From the NCBI GenBank assembly GCA_002375205.1, contig DFLL01000021.1, positions 1 to 31,326 on the forward strand: DNA of 31,326 bases, read 5' to 3'. A model generated the notes under the pieces. That model was not told the DNA's origin. It worked only from the letters and a program-made list of their open reading frames with translations, and did not search any database. Positions within the stretch are counted from its first letter, which is position 1. Each line of letters starts with the position of its first letter. Origin of the DNA: Caryophanales bacterium UBA3620. Its GTDB lineage: Bacteria > Bacillota_I > Bacilli_A > RF39 > UBA660. A program made the position numbers and the translations under genes. Below, one piece after another: positions 30,974 to 31,326 of this stretch.

Positions 30974-31326
30974 TTAATTCATATTTTTCTCTATTTCTTT
31001 TATTTCTTCTATTGTTTTTCCAGATATTTCAGAAATATAATTATAGTCTGTTTTTTTATTAAGCATTTTTTTAATTATTTGAATTTTCTCTTCAATTCTT
31101 CCTTCTTCACGGCCTTCAGCTTTACCTTCAGCTTTACCTTCAGCTCGACCTTCAGCTATTCCTTCTTCTAACCTTTTCCTTGCTTCTTCCTTTTCAGTAT
31201 GCTCTACAAGAGCATCCATCTTTTCTTTTTCCCAATAATGGATATTATATAGCAATTCCTCATTAGTCATATTTATCACATCCTCCATAAATTTATTCAG
31301 CTCTTCACGAAGTAATATTTTCCTCA
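30974..31326 (-). CDS. Rpn-family / PD-(D/E)XK nuclease transposase-like protein, C-terminal part
   Basis: The frame is open to the window edge (~117 codons shown), so the N-terminal nuclease domain lies outside. What is visible, ILLREELNKFMEDVINMTNEELLYNIHYWEKEKMDALV, then GIAEGRAEGKAEGKAEGREEGRIEEKIQIIKKMLNKK and a terminal helix, is the typical tail of Rpn (recombination-promoting nuclease) family proteins. The internal ATG at 31288 is not the real start. The AEGK repeat is encoded by a short tandem 12-bp DNA repeat (31120-31160) that could vary in number. Function of Rpn nucleases is DNA cleavage linked to recA-independent transfer; this copy's activity cannot be judged. Confidence 0.75.
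   Translation of the reverse strand, partial: RKILLREELNKFMEDVINMTNEELLYNIHYWEKEKMDALVEHTEKEEARKRLEEGIAEGRAEGKAEGKAEGREEGRIEEKIQIIKKMLNKKTDYNYISEISGKTIEEIKEIEKNMN

Noticed and set aside
31120..31160. Short GC-richer tandem repeat near the right edge as a regulatory repeat
   Set aside because: It encodes the AEGKAEGR tail typical of Rpn-family proteins in frame.

Overview
The window is very AT-rich. It uses sigma-70-type promoters (TTGACA / TATAAT, 16-18 bp spacers), strong AGGAGG ribosome binding sites and TAA or TAG stops, with TGG for Trp where checked. Together with the tRNA mo5U genes next to greA, an FtsZ ending in the DIPPFLR tail, BspA-like repeats and SpoIID/LysM proteins, this points to a low-GC Bacillota, probably an uncultured gut Bacilli-type lineage. 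The taxonomic placement is inference. Almost every gene lies on the minus strand; the one clear exception is a membrane-protein gene at 17.5 kb.

Layout. (1) 1-2494: three overlapping or adjacent cell-wall genes, a SpoIID plus PG_binding protein running off the left edge, a small beta-domain protein and a five-LysM protein. None has a signal peptide, which suggests spore-envelope proteins. (2) 2495-5850: an accessory block below the 3' end of a tRNA gene. It holds three unrecognised genes and an Abi_2/AbiF-family HEPN protein, whose 3' side carries one well-supported and one tentative small structured RNA. (3) 5855-11322: tRNA-Thr-like gene, uppP, tig, greA, trhP2, trhP1 and trmR. The last three form the 5-methoxyuridine-34 tRNA modification pathway, read from its own promoter through a leader with a terminator hairpin. 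(4) 11500-14097: a PMCA-type calcium P-type ATPase. (5) 14098-23348: a second accessory island with a type II restriction-modification set and a HEPN-like partner, a membrane protein, a small operon in which pnuC and a Gfo/Idh/MocA gene are each broken by one in-frame TAA, a zeta-toxin-like kinase, an RBBP9-type hydrolase and a Fic protein. A truncated fic copy with the same terminator leader lies at the other end, so the island is bracketed by direct repeats. (6) 23349-29013: recG, ftsZ, ftsA, ftsW. (7) 29119-31326: a BspA-like surface protein, mscL and the C-terminal part of an Rpn-family nuclease that continues past the right edge.

The most promising material is RNA next to toxin-like genes. 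The AbiF gene is followed by a ~65-nt RNA with its own promoter, a UUCG hairpin and a terminator. The intact fic gene is preceded by promoter, three-hairpin RNA and terminator, the layout of RNA-antitoxin (type III-like) loci. A box reading CCCCCTGAAG followed by a stem-loop recurs three times in the island; in one copy the stem sequence is entirely different yet still pairs.
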